From NCBI RefSeq assembly GCF_014698015.1, contig NZ_JACXBS010000006.1, positions 1 through 64,000 on the forward strand: a stretch of 64,000 bases of DNA. The letters run 5' to 3'. The DNA is from Kocuria sp. cx-455. GTDB taxonomy: Bacteria; Actinomycetota; Actinomycetes; Actinomycetales; Micrococcaceae. The translations under genes were made by a program, and so were the position numbers. Of the stretch, positions 1 through 9,457 are shown piece after piece (within the stretch, counting starts at the first letter, position 1; each line of letters begins with the position of its first letter). The notes under the pieces are model-generated. The model made no database searches. It saw nothing but the letters and a program-made list of their open reading frames with translations, and was not told where the DNA came from.

Positions 1-123
1 TCACGTATTACTCACCCGTTCGCCACTCATCCAACCCAGCAAGCTGGGCCTTCAGCGTTCGACTTGCATGTGTTAAGCACGCCGCCAGCGTTCGTCCTGA
101 GCCAGGATCAAACTCTCCGTCAA
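1..123 (-). rRNA. rrs: 16S rRNA, 5' end only (partial)
   Basis: The reverse complement carries the universal 16S start AGAGTTTGATCCTGGCTCAG at 97-116, followed by the GACGAACGCTGGCGGCG segment and the start of variable region V1. The 5' end is placed at about 123 by counting back from the conserved AGAG motif. The rest of the gene lies beyond the left edge. The V1 loop (GGCCCAGCTTGCTGGGTT) resembles Micrococcaceae, but the fragment is too short for a genus call. Confidence 0.97.
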
Positions 124-662
124 AAAACATTCAACAGAAACCACAACCACAACAGGTCGCGGGATCCCAGCTGACACCCAACACCCCAAGGAAAACGGGA
201 AAACACCCCAGAGCATCAGGCCATCAACCAAAAAACAATACTTCTTGGTATCAACAAACTAGGCACACTATTGAGTTGACAAACAACAAACCACACAATG
301 AACCGTTAGGTTCTTTGTTGGTTGGTCTTGCCGCTAGATTCGGAAGCCTTTCGCTTTCCCCTGCGGCAACCTCTTCAGCTTATCCATCCGTTTACCTTTT
401 CGCAAACTCTCGTTCGCGACTGAGCGGAGCTCGGCAAGTGGTTGGGTGCTGTCGGCGGTACCGGGGAGGCGATCTCTCGCTTGTCCGTCCTTGCGGCGAC
501 TCGGAATACATTACACAGGGTTCGACCACTGCGCAAAGCGGCGGTCGAGCCCTGTGTTATACGTGGCCTGGGTCACTACCCGCAGGCCATCCGGACCCGC
601 AGAGTTCTACAGCAGGGTTGCGGTTAACCGCGGCGGAGGAGGTTCACCCAGGGCCGAGCCGG
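124..662 (-). promoter_or_regulatory. rRNA operon leader and promoter region
   Basis: This stretch of over 500 bases has no supported gene. On the minus strand, around 262-285, it holds the TCAACTCAATAGTGTGCC element common in actinobacterial rRNA leaders and linked to antitermination or processing. A plausible sigma-70-type promoter reads towards the 16S gene: -35 TTGCGC at 531-536, a 17-base spacer, and -10 TAATGT at 508-513. A second possible -10 (TATAAC) lies at 556-561. A long ORF crosses this stretch, but it is antisense to the neighbouring CoA ligase gene and is treated as a shadow. Confidence 0.6.
513..557. repeat. 15-bp inverted repeat over the rRNA promoter
   Basis: Arms 513-527 (ACACAGGGTTCGACC) and 543-557 (GGTCGAGCCCTGTGT) pair with a single G:T step around a 15-base loop. 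The repeat covers the proposed rRNA -10 (508-513) and -35 (531-536). It could be an operator or two near-identical tandem promoter halves in opposite orientation. Confidence 0.5.
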
Positions 663-2354
663 CTATCCCCGCAGCACGTTCTTTCGCACCTTGCCCGTGG
701 CCGTCCGCGGCAGCTCATCACTGAAGGTCACGGTGTCCGGCACCTTGAAGCCGCTCAGGCGTTCGCGCACGTGCTCCCGCAGCTCATCCCCTGTGACCGA
801 GGAACCCGCCGAACGCACCACGTATGCCACCGGTCGCTCCCCCCACTTCTCATGGGCAACACCGATCACGGCCACGTCGATCACGTCCGGATGGGAATAC
901 AAGGCCTGCTCCACCTCGATGGACGAGATGTTCTCCCCGCCGGAAATGATGATGTCCTTGGCGCGGTCTCGCAGCTGGATGTACCCGTTGGGGTGCATGA
1001 CGCCCAGGTCACCGGTGTGGAACCAGCCACCAAAGAACGCCTGCTCCGTGGCTTCCGGGTCCTTGTAGTAACCGATCATCACGTTGTTGCCGCGCAGCAC
1101 CACTTCACCCAGTGTCTCTCCGTCCGCGGGGACATCGTTCATCTCGGTATCCACGATGCGCGCGGCCTCCGCCTGCACCATGCCCACTCCTTGGCGGGAC
1201 ATCTGCTGGGCGCGGTCGTTCGGGGAGAGTTCTTTCCAACTCTCTTGTGGTTCGCAGATGGTGATCGGGCCGAATACTTCGGTGAGTCCGTACACGTGCA
1301 CGATCCCGAACCCGGCGTTCTCGAGGCGTTCGATGATGCTCGGTGCCGGTGGGGCTCCCGCCGTGGTGATGCGGATGGGATGGTCGAGCGCATGGGCCTC
1401 GTCCGCGTCCACGATGATGGAGCACACGGCGGGTGCACCGCACAGGTGCGTGATGGCCTGGTTGTCGAACGCGTCCCAGATCGCATCCGGGCGCACGGCC
1501 CGCAAGCACACGTGGGTGCCGCCGGCCGCGGTCACGGCCCACGTGGTGCACCACCCGTTGCAGTGGAACATCGGCAACGTCCACAGGTAGCGGGTCGCGC
1601 CGTCGAAACCGTTGTGGAAGACCTCGCCCAGGCTGTTCAGGTACGCCCCACGGTGCCCGTAGAGCACACCCTTGGGGCGGCCCGTGGTCCCGGACGTGTA
1701 GTTGAGGGTGATGGGTGAGTTCTCATCCGTCACCTCGTAGCTCACAGCCGGCTCGTCCGACGACGCCGCACGGCCGGCCTCCCGGGGCGCCACATCGAGG
1801 AACCGCTCAAATGTGGGGATCTCGCCGTAGGAGTGCTCCCGCACCGGCTCGATACCGGCCTGCTCATCGGGCAGTTGGACGAGCGTGATGCCTTCCCTGC
1901 CATCGATCGCGGAGATCACCGTGTCCAGCACGGACGAGTCCGCGATGACCACGCGCGCCTCGCTGTGCCCCAGGATGTAGTCGAGCTCGCGCGTGGACAA
2001 TCGCGGGTTCAACGGCACCAGGACCGCACCCGCAGCCGGAACCGCGTAATGGGCCATCAGCATGGCCGGGAGGTTGGGCGCAATCACGGCCACCGTGGGC
2101 AGGGACCGCGTCAGTTGCTCCGCCCCCAGATACTCGTGCTCCCCGGCGTCACCGGACGCGGCGGGGTCGTCCCCCGAACCCGCGGCGGAAGAAAGATGCG
2201 GCAGGAGCGCGGTGGCGAACCGCCGTACGTCCCGCTCGAACTCCCGGTAGGTCCACGACTGGTCACCGTACACAATGGCTTCTCGCCGGGGAAAGACCTC
2301 CGCGCTGCGCTCGATGAATCGCAGCGGGGACAGGGGCTGTGCGTTGGCGTACAT
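663..2354 (-). CDS. AMP-forming acyl-CoA ligase (FadD/AcsA-like)
   Basis: A 563-residue adenylate-forming enzyme that would activate a fatty or other carboxylic acid to its CoA thioester through an acyl-AMP intermediate. It carries the AMP-binding P-loop [11 protein letters not shown], the GWFHTGDLG motif, the hinge and C-terminal core around [16 protein letters not shown], and the catalytic-lysine region [10 protein letters not shown] at the end. The ATG at 2354 is chosen because AGGAG lies seven bases upstream and homology begins at [10 protein letters not shown]; the frame is open further upstream without a ribosome site. It is the last gene of a minus-strand operon after an acyl-CoA dehydrogenase and a FadB-type protein, so it probably feeds beta-oxidation. 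The chain length of the substrate cannot be read from the sequence. Confidence 0.9.
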   Translation of the reverse strand: MYANAQPLSPLRFIERSAEVFPRREAIVYGDQSWTYREFERDVRRFATALLPHLSSAAGSGDDPAASGDAGEHEYLGAEQLTRSLPTVAVIAPNLPAMLMAHYAVPAAGAVLVPLNPRLSTRELDYILGHSEARVVIADSSVLDTVISAIDGREGITLVQLPDEQAGIEPVREHSYGEIPTFERFLDVAPREAGRAASSDEPAVSYEVTDENSPITLNYTSGTTGRPKGVLYGHRGAYLNSLGEVFHNGFDGATRYLWTLPMFHCNGWCTTWAVTAAGGTHVCLRAVRPDAIWDAFDNQAITHLCGAPAVCSIIVDADEAHALDHPIRITTAGAPPAPSIIERLENAGFGIVHVYGLTEVFGPITICEPQESWKELSPNDRAQQMSRQGVGMVQAEAARIVDTEMNDVPADGETLGEVVLRGNNVMIGYYKDPEATEQAFFGGWFHTGDLGVMHPNGYIQLRDRAKDIIISGGENISSIEVEQALYSHPDVIDVAVIGVAHEKWGERPVAYVVRSAGSSVTGDELREHVRERLSGFKVPDTVTFSDELPRTATGKVRKNVLRG

Positions 2355-2376
2355 GGGTGCTCCTGGAATGGGTGAC

Positions 2377-3645
2377 TCAGTTGTAGGCCGAGATACCGGT
2401 GATGGACTTGCCGATGATGAGGGCCTGAACGGTTTCGGTGCCCTCGTAGGTGTGCAGCGCCTCGATGTCCGCGAAGTGACGCGCCACACGATTTTCCACC
2501 AGTATGCCGTTGCCGCCCAATAGATCGCGCGCGTTCGCCGCAACACCACGGGCCGTACGGGTTGCGGTGTACTTGGCCAGCGAGGCCTGAGGCCCGGTCA
2601 GCGTACCGGCCGCCTCTTTGCGGGCCATGGCCATCACGATCGTCTGCATGGAGGTCAACTCACTGAGCATGCGCGCCAGCCGCTCCTGAACGATCTGCGA
2701 CGCCGCCAGCGGCCGACCGAACTGCTCCCGCTGCGCCACGTACTGAACGGCGGTCTCGTAGCAGGCCACCGCCTGTCCGACCGCGGCCCAGGCCACACCG
2801 ATCCGGGTTGCGAACAACACCGCGGAGGTGTCCCGGAAGGAACCGGCGCCCGGAAGCACGTTCTCCGCGGGAACGAAGACGTTCTCCATCCGGACGTGGG
2901 CCTGGTGGATGGCGCGCAACGCCAATTTGCCGCGAATGGTCGTGCCGCTGTAACCCTCCGACTCCTGCGGAACCACAAAGCCCTGCACCGCACGGGTGAC
3001 ATCATTGCGCGCCCACACCACGGTGATGCCACCCATGGAGCCGTTACCGATCCACTTCTTCTCACCGTTGAGAAGGAAACCGCCCTCGGTGGGGGTGGCG
3101 CGGGTCTCCAGACCGATCGAGTCCGAGCCGTGCGTGGGTTCGGTCAGGGCGAAGGCGCCCAACAGCTTGCCGGAGGCCATGTCGGGCAGCCAGCGTTGCC
3201 GCTGTTCGTCGTTGCCGCACATGGCGATCGAGCGCATGGCCAGCCCGCCCTGCACGCCGCTCACGGTGGACATGGAGCCGTCCCCGCGGGACAGTTCCAT
3301 GGCGACCAGTCCGGCAGCCATCTTGGACATCGGCGCATGCCCGGGCACGTCGACGCCGTCGCGCAACAGGTCCAGCTCACCCATGCGAGCCACCAGGTCC
3401 AGCGGGTACTCCCCGCGATCCCAGTGCTCGTGGATCACGCCCAACAGCTCGTCCTGCACGAACGCGCGGGCGCGCATCCAGTGGGCGCGGTCCTCCTCGG
3501 TGATGTCCGCGTAGACACCGGCGGCGTCCGTGTCGAGAACGTCGTTGAGCGAGTATGCGGGTTCCACGGTGCCCTGCGGGAACAGCTGCTGGCTACCCGT
3601 GGAAGGTTCGGTGGTGGACTGTGTGGTGGTGGGCTGCTCGGTCAT
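2377..3645 (-). CDS. acyl-CoA dehydrogenase (glutaryl-CoA dehydrogenase-like)
   Basis: A 422-residue FAD-dependent dehydrogenase introducing the 2,3-double bond into acyl-CoA. The flavin-binding signature FALTEPTHGSDS and the following NGEKKWIGNG are clear, and the catalytic glutamate lies in the C-terminal HTYEGTETVQ segment, the placement typical of the glutaryl-CoA/short-chain group. The N-terminal 30 residues are a Thr/Ser/Gln-rich extension. AAAGAGG lies seven bases before the ATG. It is 22 bp from the ligase downstream and 46 bp from the FadB-type gene upstream. Decarboxylating glutaryl-CoA activity is possible but not shown. Confidence 0.9.
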   Translation of the reverse strand: MTEQPTTTQSTTEPSTGSQQLFPQGTVEPAYSLNDVLDTDAAGVYADITEEDRAHWMRARAFVQDELLGVIHEHWDRGEYPLDLVARMGELDLLRDGVDVPGHAPMSKMAAGLVAMELSRGDGSMSTVSGVQGGLAMRSIAMCGNDEQRQRWLPDMASGKLLGAFALTEPTHGSDSIGLETRATPTEGGFLLNGEKKWIGNGSMGGITVVWARNDVTRAVQGFVVPQESEGYSGTTIRGKLALRAIHQAHVRMENVFVPAENVLPGAGSFRDTSAVLFATRIGVAWAAVGQAVACYETAVQYVAQREQFGRPLAASQIVQERLARMLSELTSMQTIVMAMARKEAAGTLTGPQASLAKYTATRTARGVAANARDLLGGNGILVENRVARHFADIEALHTYEGTETVQALIIGKSITGISAYN

Positions 3646-3691
3646 GCCGTGGCCTCTTTCGCGAAATCGTGGTGGTTCTCGATGGGGTGGA

Positions 3692-5791
3692 TCAATCCTG
3701 GGCGGCGTCGAACCGCCGGCCGCGCACGCGCTCGGATGCGCCGCAACGGTCCAGGTACGGGGTGATACCGCCCAGGTGGAAGGGGTAGTTGGCGCCCAGG
3801 ATCATGCACAGGTCGACGTCCCGTGCGGATGCGATCACGCTCTCGTCCAACATGTGGCCGACCTCGTCCGCGAGCGCGTCCTGCACGCGGGTCAGCAACT
3901 GGCCGTTCACGCCGTCGTCCCCGGCCGATGACGCCGCTCGCTCGCCCCGCGTGCGCAACCGGGCCTGCTCCGCCTGGTGGGTGAGGTAGGTGTCGGAGTC
4001 TTCACCGCGCTGGGGCAGCACACGGGTGAGGCCGGCCTCGGCCACGGCGTCCAACCACGGGGAGAGGGTGAAGCGCTCCGGGTAGGCCTCGTGCATCGTG
4101 TGGGTGATGTGCACGAGTACCGCAGGACCCACGAAGTCCAGCAGCTGCAACGGCGTCATGGGCAGTCCCATGGGCGCCAGTGCCCGATCCACGGTCTTGG
4201 GGTCGCCCCCGGCGTCAATGGCTCGGCCGATCTCGTCATACATGCGAGTCAGGACGCGGTTGACCACGAAACTCGGGGCGTCCTTGACGAGTACAGCGAT
4301 CCGGCGCAGCGTGGCCGCGAGATCGAATGCGGTGGCCACCGTGGAGTCATCGGCGGCTCGGGTCGCCACGATCTCGAGCAGCGGGGTGACCTCCACGGGG
4401 TTGAACACGTGGAAGCCCACGAGCCGTTCGGGGTGCCGCAGGTCCTCACCCATGGCGGTGACGGACAGCGATGAGGTATTGGTGGCGAGGATCGCATCAT
4501 CGCGCAGCACCGGCTCCCATTGGGCGAAGACCTTCTTCTTGACGTCGAGTTCCTCGAAGACCGCTTCGATCACGAAGTCCGCGTCGGCGAGATCTTCGGG
4601 GGTCTTGGCACCGGTGATCAGAGAGCCCAGTTTCTCGGCTTGTTCGGGACTCATGCGGCCCTTCTCGGCCTGGGCCGTGAAACGGTCGCGGGTGCGCTGT
4701 ACACCGGTGGCCAACCGCTCGTCGTCCAGGTCTGTCATGACCACGGGGATCCGGGCGCCCTGGGCCATGAGACTCGCGAGCTGACCCGCCATCAGACCCG
4801 CGCCGATGACCGCCGCCTTGCGGATCGGGCGCACGGGGGCGACCGGCACGTTGGCGGCAGCGCGGCGTCGGGCGGTGACCAATTCGAATGCGTAGAGGGA
4901 GGCCTTGGCGGCATCGGTCCGCAGCACGGACGAGGCCAACTGCACTGCCGCCGTGGCATTGGCGTGCCGGGAATCCGTTCGGGCGCGACCCACCAGGTCG
5001 AGGGCCGCGACCGGACCCGGCGCGGCACCGTGCCAGGCGCCCTCGGCCTTGGCCCGGGCGGCATCGACGGCGTCCTGCCATGCGGTGTCGTCATCGGAGG
5101 ACCTGCGCGGCTCGTGTTCACCCTCGAGCGCATCGACGACCCACTGCTGCCACTGCTGATCCCACTCGCTCGTACCCGGAGAGCCATCCAGTACGGCGTC
5201 GACCAGGCCGATCTCCAGGGCCTGATGGGGTTTCAGATTCCGGCCGCGCATGGAATCGGTGATGATGATGTCGAGAGCGGCCCGGACGCCGACCAGGTGC
5301 GGCAACAGGTAGACGCCGCCCCAGCCGGGGAAGAAGCCCAGGTGGCACTCGGGCAGGCCCAGCTGCGCCTTCCTGGAGGTGACCAACCGGTAATCCGAGT
5401 GCAGCGCGAGCTCCATGCCCCCGCCCAGGGCCGTGCCCGTGACGAGTGAGAAGGTGGGCACGGGCATGTCTGCGAGCACGGCGAACGTCTCGTGGCCGGC
5501 CCAGATGTAGTCCTCCGAAACGTCGTGGAGTTGAGCGTGCCGGATCTCCTTGAGGTTCGCCCCCGCACCAAAGGACGTGGTGTTACCCGTGACAATCACG
5601 GCCTCAACCGCGGAGGTGTCGATTGCCGTGAGCTCGCGGCGCAGCTGGTGCAGCGCCTCGGAGCCCCAGATGATTAACCCATTGGAGTCCGAGGAATCCA
5701 GGCTGACCAGGGCAATTGGACGTTCGCGCCCGGGCAGGACCGGATAATCCACGCCAATGGTCAGGGTGGAGGGGAACTGGGTCTCGGTCAC
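3692..5791 (-). CDS. fadB: FadB/FadJ-type bifunctional enoyl-CoA hydratase / 3-hydroxyacyl-CoA dehydrogenase
   Basis: A 699-residue fusion, near the usual ~715 of the family. The N-terminal ~290 residues are a crotonase domain (TSFGAGANLKEI, then GTALGGGMELALHSDYR and GLPECHLGFFPGWGG oxyanion-hole region). Residues ~325 onward form an NAD-binding 3-hydroxyacyl-CoA dehydrogenase (GAGLMAGQLASL, then the catalytic-His motif GFHVFNPVEVTPLLE) followed by the helical dimerisation domain. The start is GTG with AGGAG six bases upstream. First gene of the minus-strand operon that continues with acyl-CoA dehydrogenase and CoA ligase. No thiolase is present, so beta-oxidation must be completed by a gene elsewhere. 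Confidence 0.93.
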   Translation of the reverse strand: MTETQFPSTLTIGVDYPVLPGRERPIALVSLDSSDSNGLIIWGSEALHQLRRELTAIDTSAVEAVIVTGNTTSFGAGANLKEIRHAQLHDVSEDYIWAGHETFAVLADMPVPTFSLVTGTALGGGMELALHSDYRLVTSRKAQLGLPECHLGFFPGWGGVYLLPHLVGVRAALDIIITDSMRGRNLKPHQALEIGLVDAVLDGSPGTSEWDQQWQQWVVDALEGEHEPRRSSDDDTAWQDAVDAARAKAEGAWHGAAPGPVAALDLVGRARTDSRHANATAAVQLASSVLRTDAAKASLYAFELVTARRRAAANVPVAPVRPIRKAAVIGAGLMAGQLASLMAQGARIPVVMTDLDDERLATGVQRTRDRFTAQAEKGRMSPEQAEKLGSLITGAKTPEDLADADFVIEAVFEELDVKKKVFAQWEPVLRDDAILATNTSSLSVTAMGEDLRHPERLVGFHVFNPVEVTPLLEIVATRAADDSTVATAFDLAATLRRIAVLVKDAPSFVVNRVLTRMYDEIGRAIDAGGDPKTVDRALAPMGLPMTPLQLLDFVGPAVLVHITHTMHEAYPERFTLSPWLDAVAEAGLTRVLPQRGEDSDTYLTHQAEQARLRTRGERAASSAGDDGVNGQLLTRVQDALADEVGHMLDESVIASARDVDLCMILGANYPFHLGGITPYLDRCGASERVRGRRFDAAQD

Positions 5792-5933
5792 GTTGAACTC
5801 CTGAGCACTGAAGGAATGGTGGCCCGTGCCACATCATCATCCCCCAGATTGCACTGAGACTGCGTATCACGTCAAGATATTGCGTGTCATTCGGGGCGGC
5901 TTACCCGGGTGCACGGTCGATAGGCTGAACGGG

Positions 5934-6488
5934 ATGAAAAATGTGCTGCCCCTGCACTCACAGCGCCTGACGTTCCGCCGGCTCACCGAGGCAGATATCG
6001 AGCCGATGCACTCCTACCAGTCCCGCGAGGACTACGCAGTGCACGCGTGGCGCGGGCCGCGGAACATGACTGATGTCATTGGCATGATCAAGGACCACAT
6101 GGGTGAGCGCCGCTGGACCGAGGACGGGGACCAGATTCGTCTTGCCGTGTCGCCGCACGATACGGACGAGCTGGCCGGGGAGATCGTGCTGACACTCGCC
6201 GATGCCGAGGCGTGCCAGGTCGAAATCGGCTGGGCCTTGCACCCGGACCACACAGGCAAGGGCTACGCCGCGGAGGCCGCGAACGCCGCCGTGGACGCCG
6301 CCTTTGACAGGCTGGGGGCGCACCGCGTCTTCGCGCGCCTGGACAGCCTCAACGTGGCCTCGGCCAAGGTGTGCGAGCGCATCGGAATGCGACACGAGGC
6401 CACCCTGCGCGAAAGCCACTTCCAACTGGGCGAGTGGCGCGATGAACTGATCTACGCGGTGTTGGTCTCGGAGCGCGACGCCGACTGA
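5934..6488 (+). CDS. GNAT acetyltransferase, RimJ/RimL type
   Basis: A 184-residue N-acetyltransferase of the GCN5 fold. LTFRRLTEADIE at the start, the acetyl-CoA pyrophosphate loop HPDHTGKGYAAEA, and the C-terminal segment SAKVCERIGMRHEA are typical of the RimJ/RimL group. The start chosen (MKNVLPLHSQ) agrees with the family's usual beginning; the frame is open upstream but with no recognisable sequence. The ribosome site is weak and a TAGGCT box lies only about 11 bases before the ATG, so translation may be nearly leaderless. The gene converges on a TetR gene and overlaps it by 37 bp. Substrate unknown. Confidence 0.85.
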   Translation: MKNVLPLHSQRLTFRRLTEADIEPMHSYQSREDYAVHAWRGPRNMTDVIGMIKDHMGERRWTEDGDQIRLAVSPHDTDELAGEIVLTLADAEACQVEIGWALHPDHTGKGYAAEAANAAVDAAFDRLGAHRVFARLDSLNVASAKVCERIGMRHEATLRESHFQLGEWRDELIYAVLVSERDAD

Positions 6489-7219
6489 CCGCGAGCGGTA
6501 ACCAGTGCTTCGTAGACCGAACGCGCCGTCTGCTCCGCCGCCTCCCGGGGATCGGTCCCTTCCTGAAGCACCACAACCACCGGCGAGGCCGACGCCGCCG
6601 CGTCGTATTGCCGCGGCGCACCTGCGAGGCGTGCGGCCCCCGGTGACAGACCGAATGCCGCGCACAGCCAGCCAATGCGCTGGTTGAGACCCGCCGCGAG
6701 CTGTTCGCCGTTGTGGGCCCGCGGATCCCTCAACCACGTGCGCAGATAAGCGTTGTGCACGGCCACCGTGGCCGAGGCCAGGGACACCGCGGTGACGCGC
6801 TGATCCGCGTTCTCGGGCAGCGCTCTGCGCAGGAATCCCTGGAACAGTCGCTCGTAGCGATGTGAGGTGGCAAGCTCCCTGTCCCGGAGGGGTTCCACGT
6901 CCTGCAGCAGGTGATGCCGTGCAACGGCCCGGTCCGCGTAATCGAGGTTGTGCCGGAACACGAGTTGAACGCCCTCCGCCAGCCCCGCCTGCGGGGTGAG
7001 GTTCGGTCGGTTCAACAGCTGTTCGAGGCGTTCCAAGTTGGAGGCGTGATCCGCAAAGACAATGTCTTCCTTGGACCCGTACTTGCGGAAAAACGTGGCG
7101 CGACTGACCCCTGTGGCCTGCGCCAATTGATCCACGGTGGTCGCGTGGTAACCCTGCGCGGCCAACAGGCGGATTGCTTGGGTGACGACGTCACTGGTCG
7201 CCCCGGGTGCGGTACTCAT
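6452..7219 (-). CDS. TetR family transcriptional regulator
   Basis: A 255-residue regulator with the TetR helix-turn-helix at residues ~10-55 (YHATTVDQLAQATGVSRATFFRKYGSKEDIVF). The ligand-binding half has no recognisable subfamily signature, and the C-terminal ~50 residues are Ala/Arg-rich. A strong AGGAGG lies four bases before the ATG. The 3' end overlaps the convergent GNAT gene. It sits 48 bp upstream of the nagA stop in the same direction, but the context does not show what it controls. Confidence 0.85.
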   Translation of the reverse strand: MSTAPGATSDVVTQAIRLLAAQGYHATTVDQLAQATGVSRATFFRKYGSKEDIVFADHASNLERLEQLLNRPNLTPQAGLAEGVQLVFRHNLDYADRAVARHHLLQDVEPLRDRELATSHRYERLFQGFLRRALPENADQRVTAVSLASATVAVHNAYLRTWLRDPRAHNGEQLAAGLNQRIGWLCAAFGLSPGAARLAGAPRQYDAAASASPVVVVLQEGTDPREAAEQTARSVYEALVTARGQSASRSETNTA

Positions 7220-7267
7220 CTGGCCTCCTGCCGAGATGGTAGCCCGTGTCAGCGCTCGCGCCGCCCC

Positions 7268-8440
7268 TCATTGCAGCTTCTCGCCGGCCACGTAGACATC
7301 GGCAACGGTGAGGTCTTGGGTGAGTACTACAAGATCGGCTCGCAATCCCGGTGCCAACCGGCCACGATCTTCGCCCGCATTGATCGCGCGCAACGGCGCT
7401 TGAGTGGCGGCGTAGACGGCCTGTTCCAACGGCAGGCCCACTTCTTCGACCGCGCGCTTGACGGCCCTGTCCATGGTGAGTGTGGAACCGGCAATGGTGT
7501 CGCCCCCGGTCAGGCGGGCCACCCCGTCCGTCACGGTCACGGGAAGCGCGCCGAGGGTGTAGGCGCCGTCATGCATACACGTGGCGGACATGGCGTCCGT
7601 GATGAGCACGGTACGTTCCGGGGCCGAAGCGAACACCGTGGCTATGACACGGGGGTGCACGTGGACTCCGTCGCTGATCACCTCGATCGAGACTCCCGGG
7701 CATTCGAGGGCGGCCCCCACGGGTCCCGGCCGGCGGTGATGCAGCGGATTCATGGCGTTGAACGCGTGGGTCAGAACACCGGCACCGGCGCGAAAGGCTC
7801 GCAGCGCGTCGTCGAAGCTGGCGTCCGTATGTCCGACGGCCACCGTGACGCCCGCGGCTCGCAGCTGCTCGATGGCTTCGGCGGCCCCGGGGAGCTCGGG
7901 GGCCAGGGTGAGCTGTCGAAGAGTGCCCTCCGCTGCGTCGATGAGCTGCTCGATTGCCGCCGGCGTGGGTGTGACCAGCAGGTCCTGAGCATGAGCCCCC
8001 CGATGGCCCGGGTCCAGGAACGGGCCCTCCGCGTGCGAACCGAGCACGGTGGGGTTCTCACGCGTGAGCCTAGAGACCCATGCAAGCCGCTCTGCCATGG
8101 CCGGCACGGCATCCGCGACAAAGGACAGCACGGAGGACGTGGTGCCGTGCTGTCGGTGGACGTCGATTGCTTTGAGGGCAGCCGCGGGTCCGTCATCGAA
8201 CGCGTAGCCGCCCGCCCCGTGGCAGTGGATATCCACGAACCCCGGGGTCAACCAGGCTCCCCGCAGGTCAACCTCATGTGTTTGACCTGCTGCATCCTCC
8301 TGATTGCCGTTCACCCGCGAGCGCCAAGAATCCCCTGTTCCCAGGTCTTGGATGACACCGCCAGTGAGCAGTAACCATCCGTCCCGGATGATCTGTTGAT
8401 CGGTGATCAGGTGGGCATGATGAATCAGTGTGTGGGTCAT
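7268..8440 (-). CDS. nagA: N-acetylglucosamine-6-phosphate deacetylase
   Basis: A 390-residue amidohydrolase-fold enzyme converting GlcNAc-6-phosphate to GlcN-6-phosphate and acetate. Metal and catalytic motifs are visible in order: DIHCHG, the metal-binding glutamate in SHAEGPFLDPGHRGAH, histidines in VGHTDAS and THAFNAM, and the catalytic aspartate in ITDAMSAT. Length matches the family (~380-390). The start overlaps the stop of the upstream GntR regulator by 4 bp (ATGA), so the two are co-transcribed. It supplies the step between NanE and NagB, encoded on the opposite strand next door. Confidence 0.95.
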   Translation of the reverse strand: MTHTLIHHAHLITDQQIIRDGWLLLTGGVIQDLGTGDSWRSRVNGNQEDAAGQTHEVDLRGAWLTPGFVDIHCHGAGGYAFDDGPAAALKAIDVHRQHGTTSSVLSFVADAVPAMAERLAWVSRLTRENPTVLGSHAEGPFLDPGHRGAHAQDLLVTPTPAAIEQLIDAAEGTLRQLTLAPELPGAAEAIEQLRAAGVTVAVGHTDASFDDALRAFRAGAGVLTHAFNAMNPLHHRRPGPVGAALECPGVSIEVISDGVHVHPRVIATVFASAPERTVLITDAMSATCMHDGAYTLGALPVTVTDGVARLTGGDTIAGSTLTMDRAVKRAVEEVGLPLEQAVYAATQAPLRAINAGEDRGRLAPGLRADLVVLTQDLTVADVYVAGEKLQ

Positions 8441-9204
8441 CGGCTCACCGGTTGCAGGGGCCCGGTTTCGGGCTGCGAATTCGCGGTTGCCCGCTCAATC
8501 AACCGTCTGATGCCCACGAAATGACCACTTAGTAACCGGGCGGCAGCCGCCGAGTCGCCCGCCTTGACGGCATCAAGAATCTCGCGATGAGCGGCAGCCG
8601 TGTCCGTGACGTGCTCGGTGGTCTCCCCCGTGGGCGTCTCCACGCTCTGGTGGATGCCGCTGTAGACGTGCCAGAACGTGGTGAGCAGTTCGGCCAGGAT
8701 CGCGTTGTCGATGGGCTCGAACAGTACCCGGTGAAAGTCCTTGTCCTCGGCCCGCACCGTCTCCCCGCGCTGCGCTCGCGCTTCCATGGCGCAGACAATG
8801 GCGTCCAACCGCTGCAGGCGTTCGGGGTCCATGGCCGCAATGGCGCGTCCCACCAAGCCGCACTCGAGTGCTTCGCGCACGTCCACCAACTCCTGCGCGG
8901 CCACCCCGGAGCTCTGCAAGGACAATCGGGCCCGGAATTCGAGGGTGCGTCCCAGTGCTGCGAGGGGGTACCCCGAAACGAACGTGCCGTAGCCGTGGCG
9001 GATCTCCACGATCCCGACCGCCTGCAGCATCTTGAGCGCTTCGCGCAAAGAATTACGGGAAACTCCGAAGATCTCGCGCAGCTCGGACTCTGGCGGAACC
9101 GGGTCTCCGACCCTCAGACCTCGATCCAGAATCAGGTCCGTGATGCGCTGCTGCAGTTGCTCCATGGTGTGCCGGCCGCGCCCAGGGGCGGCGAGATCGC
9201 TCAT
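8437..9204 (-). CDS. GntR family (FadR/FCD) regulator, probable repressor of the sialic acid genes
   Basis: A 255-residue protein with an N-terminal GntR winged helix (residues ~15-80, PPESELREIFGVSRNSLREALKMLQAVGIVEIRHGYGTFV) and a C-terminal all-helical FCD ligand domain. Two in-frame ATGs exist nine bases apart. The first, at 9213, directly abuts AAGGAGG and could not be used efficiently; the second (MSDLAAP) has a nine-base spacing and is preferred. It is co-transcribed with nagA and divergent from the sialic acid transporter operon. By context its ligand is likely an amino-sugar intermediate such as ManNAc-6-P or GlcNAc-6-P (inference). Confidence 0.85.
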   Translation of the reverse strand: MSDLAAPGRGRHTMEQLQQRITDLILDRGLRVGDPVPPESELREIFGVSRNSLREALKMLQAVGIVEIRHGYGTFVSGYPLAALGRTLEFRARLSLQSSGVAAQELVDVREALECGLVGRAIAAMDPERLQRLDAIVCAMEARAQRGETVRAEDKDFHRVLFEPIDNAILAELLTTFWHVYSGIHQSVETPTGETTEHVTDTAAAHREILDAVKAGDSAAAARLLSGHFVGIRRLIERATANSQPETGPLQPVSR

Positions 9205-9338
9205 GCGGGGCATCCTCCTTCGGCCGTCGGGGCGGGGTTACTTCTTGATGTCATAGTGCCTCAATTTGTTGTGGGCTCTCACTCCGGACTTTCCGTGCGG
9301 GACCACAGTGCACACGGCAGCGGCGTCCGGGTGGCCTC

Positions 9339-9389
9339 TTGTGTGCTCCGTCACTACCAAGTATATTCCACACGTAGGACGTCCTACGT
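9339..9389 (+). promoter_or_regulatory. promoter of the sialic acid operon with an 18-bp palindromic operator
   Basis: -35 TTGTGT (9339-9344), a 17-base spacer, and -10 TATATT (9362-9367) read towards the transporter. Directly downstream is the perfect palindrome ACGTAGGACGTCCTACGT (9372-9389), which would cover the transcription start. This geometry suits a repressor; the divergently encoded GntR protein is the obvious candidate. The spacer between the two divergent genes is 9205-9457 and holds nothing else I can name. Confidence 0.6.
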
Positions 9390-9457
9390 CCGGAAGATCA
9401 TTGAGGATCACCCGCGTTTTCGAGGGGCTGGTCCCCGCCCTCACGAAAAGGACTCTT

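Noticed and set aside
276-1718. 480-residue plus-strand ORF over the rRNA leader and first CoA ligase
   Set aside because: Antisense to a well-supported acyl-CoA ligase, His/Gly/Arg-rich with no family motif, typical of shadow frames in high-GC DNA.
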